Positions 61,675 to 64,000 of a stretch of DNA of 64,000 bases are shown here, piece after piece. The notes beneath the pieces were generated by a model. It was not told where the DNA came from. It saw only the letters and a list, made by a program, of their open reading frames with translations, and did no database searches. Within the stretch, counting starts at the first letter, position 1, and each line of letters opens with the position of its first letter. The translations under genes were made by a program, and so were the position numbers. Source of the DNA: Stackebrandtia nassauensis DSM 44728. GTDB taxonomy: Bacteria > Actinomycetota > Actinomycetes > Mycobacteriales > Micromonosporaceae. Location: assembly GCF_000024545.1 (NCBI RefSeq), contig NC_013947.1, forward strand, positions 3,782,001-3,846,000, read 5' to 3'.

Positions 61675-62508
61675 ATGTTTCGCATCAACATCCCTATCCC
61701 TCCGCCCAACGAAAGCAACGCACTCCTGGCACGCAGCGCCGCCGCCGCCACCCACACCTTCAACCACCCCGACGCCGATCCGCAATCCGAACGCACCCAC
61801 CCCGCCGGCTACCTCGCCACCGCGCTCATGCACCTGTCGGATCAGCTCGTCGACGACAGTGCCGGGTTCGCCAACGAAGCCCTACCCGCAACCACACTGG
61901 ACTGCGTCGACGAATTCAACAAGGCCAAGAATCAACGATGCCCCCACTGCCACAGCCCTTATATCGAATCTCGCGCATGGCACGAGCCATGCCCCACGTG
62001 CGGACAACCCGCCCACAGCGCCGAACCCCGCACCACCACCCTGTCACTGACAACACACCTCACACCCCCCAAACACACTCACAGCATCGCCAACCGCAAC
62101 CAAGCCGAACAGGCCGCCAACGCGCTTAACGCGTTCATGGTCGAGCAATCAAACGGCCACATGTCGCCAGACATTCAGTCGCTGCTCCGACACGACCAAG
62201 AAGTACTGACGATCATCGTCGCCAGTGCCTTCAAAGGCATCATTCACCTGACGCGCAGCCATGACCTCAGTCCAGCAGTTGTCATGGCCGCAGCGATCGC
62301 GCGATATGCCCAAGACATCAACAACGAGACCCAAGAGCTTCGCGACACCCCCCGCATGCGTGGCTGTCTCCACTGTGAACAAATCGTTACCGATCAGTTC
62401 CGCTGGCACGAAAAATGCCAGTCGTGCCGCGACGCCCACAAAGACGTTATATCCATCCTGCGTTGCCTCACATGCGACAACCCCGACGAATGCACCGGCC
62501 ACCATTAA
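61675..62508 (+). CDS. Protein with two putative zinc-binding regions
   Basis: The 277-residue product starts MFRINIPIPPPNESNALLAR. Two Cys/His clusters stand out: RCPHCHSPYIESRAWHEPCP followed by TCGQP, and GCLHCEQIVTDQFRWHEKCQ followed by SCRD and LRCLTCDNPDEC. They are similar to each other (C-x-x-C-x(9-10)-W-H-E-x-C-x-x-C), so one may be a duplicate of the other. The middle is helical (NQAEQAANALNAFMVEQSNG; LVIIVASAFK-like). It is the third gene with the conserved leader hairpin. Probably DNA- or RNA-binding; function unknown. Confidence 0.7.
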   Translation: MFRINIPIPPPNESNALLARSAAAATHTFNHPDADPQSERTHPAGYLATALMHLSDQLVDDSAGFANEALPATTLDCVDEFNKAKNQRCPHCHSPYIESRAWHEPCPTCGQPAHSAEPRTTTLSLTTHLTPPKHTHSIANRNQAEQAANALNAFMVEQSNGHMSPDIQSLLRHDQEVLTIIVASAFKGIIHLTRSHDLSPAVVMAAAIARYAQDINNETQELRDTPRMRGCLHCEQIVTDQFRWHEKCQSCRDAHKDVISILRCLTCDNPDECTGHH

Positions 62509-62885
62509 CCCGGCTAACGCAATCCCCCGGTGACCCCGAGCCAACACCGGCCCGGGGTCACCCCTCGTGCAAGCCGCTAACCCAACGCCCCGCCGTTGCC
62601 TGCAATCCCGAACCCTCCCTGGTACCGTCCCGGCTCCTGGGCGCGCCACGCCTCACACCCACGCTTCCGCTCGTCGTAGCTCGTAAGTTGCCTTTAGGAC
62701 CCACTTGGCGACCTCGTGAACGCTCGGCCAATGGCTGTCCACTCACGAATTGAGGGTGTGGGGCATTCCATTGTGTCAACACATGTGGGTGGATGTAGTA
62801 CCAAGGTATCGTTGATGTGGGACCGCTGCATTTGTCAATCCTGATGCCAGAGAGGGGCAGCATGTAGTAGGTCGAGGTGGGGTTT
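62509..62885. other. Intergenic stretch before the relaxase
   Basis: It holds a terminator-like hairpin at 62529-62562 (GGTGACCCCG with CGGGGTCACC) and should hold the relaxase promoter. The transfer origin often lies near a relaxase gene, but I could not pick out its nick site. Confidence 0.4.
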
Positions 62886-64000
62886 GTGGCCTGGGTAACC
62901 ACATTGGGCCCTGTCATGGCGCAAATCGACTATCGACTGCGCGACAGTATCGGCTGCGCCGTTCCCGTTGATGGCGACACCGGGCCGCATCCGCAGTACT
63001 CCGAGACGCTCGTGGCGGGCTCTGGCGGCAGTCTGGTCCTGGCCGGGTCCGGCATCAGCCAGTTCCAACTGGAGCCGGGGGCGGCCATGACTGAGGCTGA
63101 CAAGACCCGGATGCGGTTGTTGGCCGACGGCAAGCACCCCGATACCGGCGCCCAGTTGGTGGTCGCCAAACGCGCCACAGCGCCCGAAGCGATGCTGTCG
63201 GCGCGGCCGCTTGCCGACGCCCTGCAAGCCGCCGCAGCTGACAACAACGTCAGTGTCCCGGTCTTGTTGGGCGACGACAAGGTCGTGGTGCAGCGTGTGG
63301 AGCGGATGCTGCGGGGTCTGACCCGCGACGGCGTCCACAAGATACCGGTCAAGGACGCGGCGTGGATCGCCGCCAAAGCCGGAGTCGAGTTGGCCGATTC
63401 CTATCCTGCTTCGACGTTGGCAACAGCCTGGGCGAACGCGAACCGCACGATCCGCATCGGCAACCGCGGCTTCGATCTCACGCTGGATATGCCCAAAAGC
63501 TTCAGCATCGTGCAGGCCTTGGCTCCCGAACCGGTCGCGACGCAATTGGATGCCGTCTTCCAGGAAGCTGTCCGCGAGACCGTGGCGGCACTGGAAACTT
63601 GGACTGCCTACGGCCTGAAAGGACACCACGGCGACGGCAAGAAAGCCCGCCGCGTGGACGCTGACGGGTTGATCAGTTGGGTGGCCACCCACCGCACCGC
63701 ACGCCCGGTCGCCACCGCCGCACCAGACCCGCACCTGCATGCCCACGTGCAAATCCTCAACATGGTGCACTGCAGCGACGACAAGTGGCGGACGGTGGCC
63801 TCGGGCGGCCGCGACATCTTCCGGCACGCCCACGCCGCCGACGCGTACATCAAAGCCCGTATCCGTCACTACACCTCCACCCAGTTGGGGATCCAGTGGC
63901 ATCGCGACCCGGTCACCAGGCAATGGGAGATCACCGGCATCACCCCCGACATGCGCGGCGTGTTCAGCAAACGCCAGCACCAAGTCCTCGCCGCGGTCGC
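62886..64000 (+). CDS. MobF/TrwC-type conjugative relaxase, N-terminal part
   Basis: The gene runs off the window. From GTG 62886 (AWVTTLGPVMAQIDYRLRDS; GAGGTGGGG upstream) or ATG 62916, the visible 371 codons contain the TrwC relaxase domain: NRGFDLTLDMPKSFSIVQAL, WVATHRTARPVATAAPDPHL and the metal-binding triad in PHLHAHVQILNM, then YTSTQLGIQWHRDPVTRQWE. MobF relaxases nick oriT with a catalytic Tyr and lead the strand into the recipient; in actinomycetes the same protein usually continues with a TraA-type helicase, expected beyond 64000. It marks the 55-64 kb region as an ICE or plasmid. Confidence 0.9.
   Translation, partial: MAWVTTLGPVMAQIDYRLRDSIGCAVPVDGDTGPHPQYSETLVAGSGGSLVLAGSGISQFQLEPGAAMTEADKTRMRLLADGKHPDTGAQLVVAKRATAPEAMLSARPLADALQAAAADNNVSVPVLLGDDKVVVQRVERMLRGLTRDGVHKIPVKDAAWIAAKAGVELADSYPASTLATAWANANRTIRIGNRGFDLTLDMPKSFSIVQALAPEPVATQLDAVFQEAVRETVAALETWTAYGLKGHHGDGKKARRVDADGLISWVATHRTARPVATAAPDPHLHAHVQILNMVHCSDDKWRTVASGGRDIFRHAHAADAYIKARIRHYTSTQLGIQWHRDPVTRQWEITGITPDMRGVFSKRQHQVLAAV

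Noticed and set aside
62835..63983. 382-residue minus-strand frame opposite the relaxase
   Set aside because: It is the complementary shadow of a convincing MobF relaxase with its His triad on the + strand.
1..64000. tRNA or rRNA genes as integration targets
   Set aside because: None could be recognised by eye on either strand; a tRNA search program would be decisive.

Overview
The window comes from a high-GC actinomycete. The signs are very GC-rich codon use, frequent GTG/TTG starts, many 4-base start/stop overlaps, a PadR/membrane-protein pair, a DnaE2-type polymerase, an FxLD-family lanthipeptide cluster and a TrwC/MobF relaxase of actinobacterial type. I cannot name the genus. Everything below was read by eye; no searches were run.

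1-9.9 kb looks mostly like ordinary chromosome: an exported protein cut by the window edge, a PadR regulator with a palindromic operator on its own start codon plus a membrane protein, a RibD/DHFR-like reductase, a large LuxR-type ATPase regulator, a small heat-shock protein with a MerR-type gene nearby, and small Cys-containing proteins.

10-27.4 kb is a CRISPR/dnaE2 region. A type I-C effector operon (cas3-cas5-cas8c-cas7) has no cas4, cas1 or cas2. Where those usually sit there is a 3' fragment of dnaE2. A full dnaE2 lies between array 1 and array 2, and a third dnaE2 scrap abuts the leader of array 3. The three arrays share a leader and a 37-nt repeat built on a CTGGAG...CTCCAG stem. One repeat of array 2 is swollen by a hexanucleotide microsatellite, and array 1 carries a duplicated spacer. 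A serine recombinase, a HicB-like protein and a broken HNH nuclease lie between arrays 2 and 3.

27.4-31.4 kb holds an XRE regulator, orphan genes and a sigma-factor remnant truncated at both ends.

31.4-53.8 kb is a conflict/defence and specialised-metabolism island. A five-gene translationally coupled operon encodes a Trypco1-like small protein, a ChlI/MoxR AAA+ ATPase, a ChlD-like vWA protein, a CHAT caspase-like protease, and a TPR/pentapeptide protein that ends in a complete ECF sigma factor. A second operon encodes a caspase-STAND NTPase, a 14-blade WD40 protein and an alpha/beta hydrolase. Then follow a class I lanthipeptide cluster (FxLD precursor, LanB, LanC, an unknown helical protein, and what looks like the orphan tail of the FxLD methyltransferase) and a NACHT ATPase of NLR type.

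55-64 kb is an integrative conjugative element or plasmid: DUF932 protein, HTH-module proteins, small zinc-finger genes and the start of a MobF relaxase. Its genes share AT-rich promoter-like motifs, and three consecutive genes share a leader hairpin with a conserved loop and a varying stem. These may be an undescribed regulatory layer.
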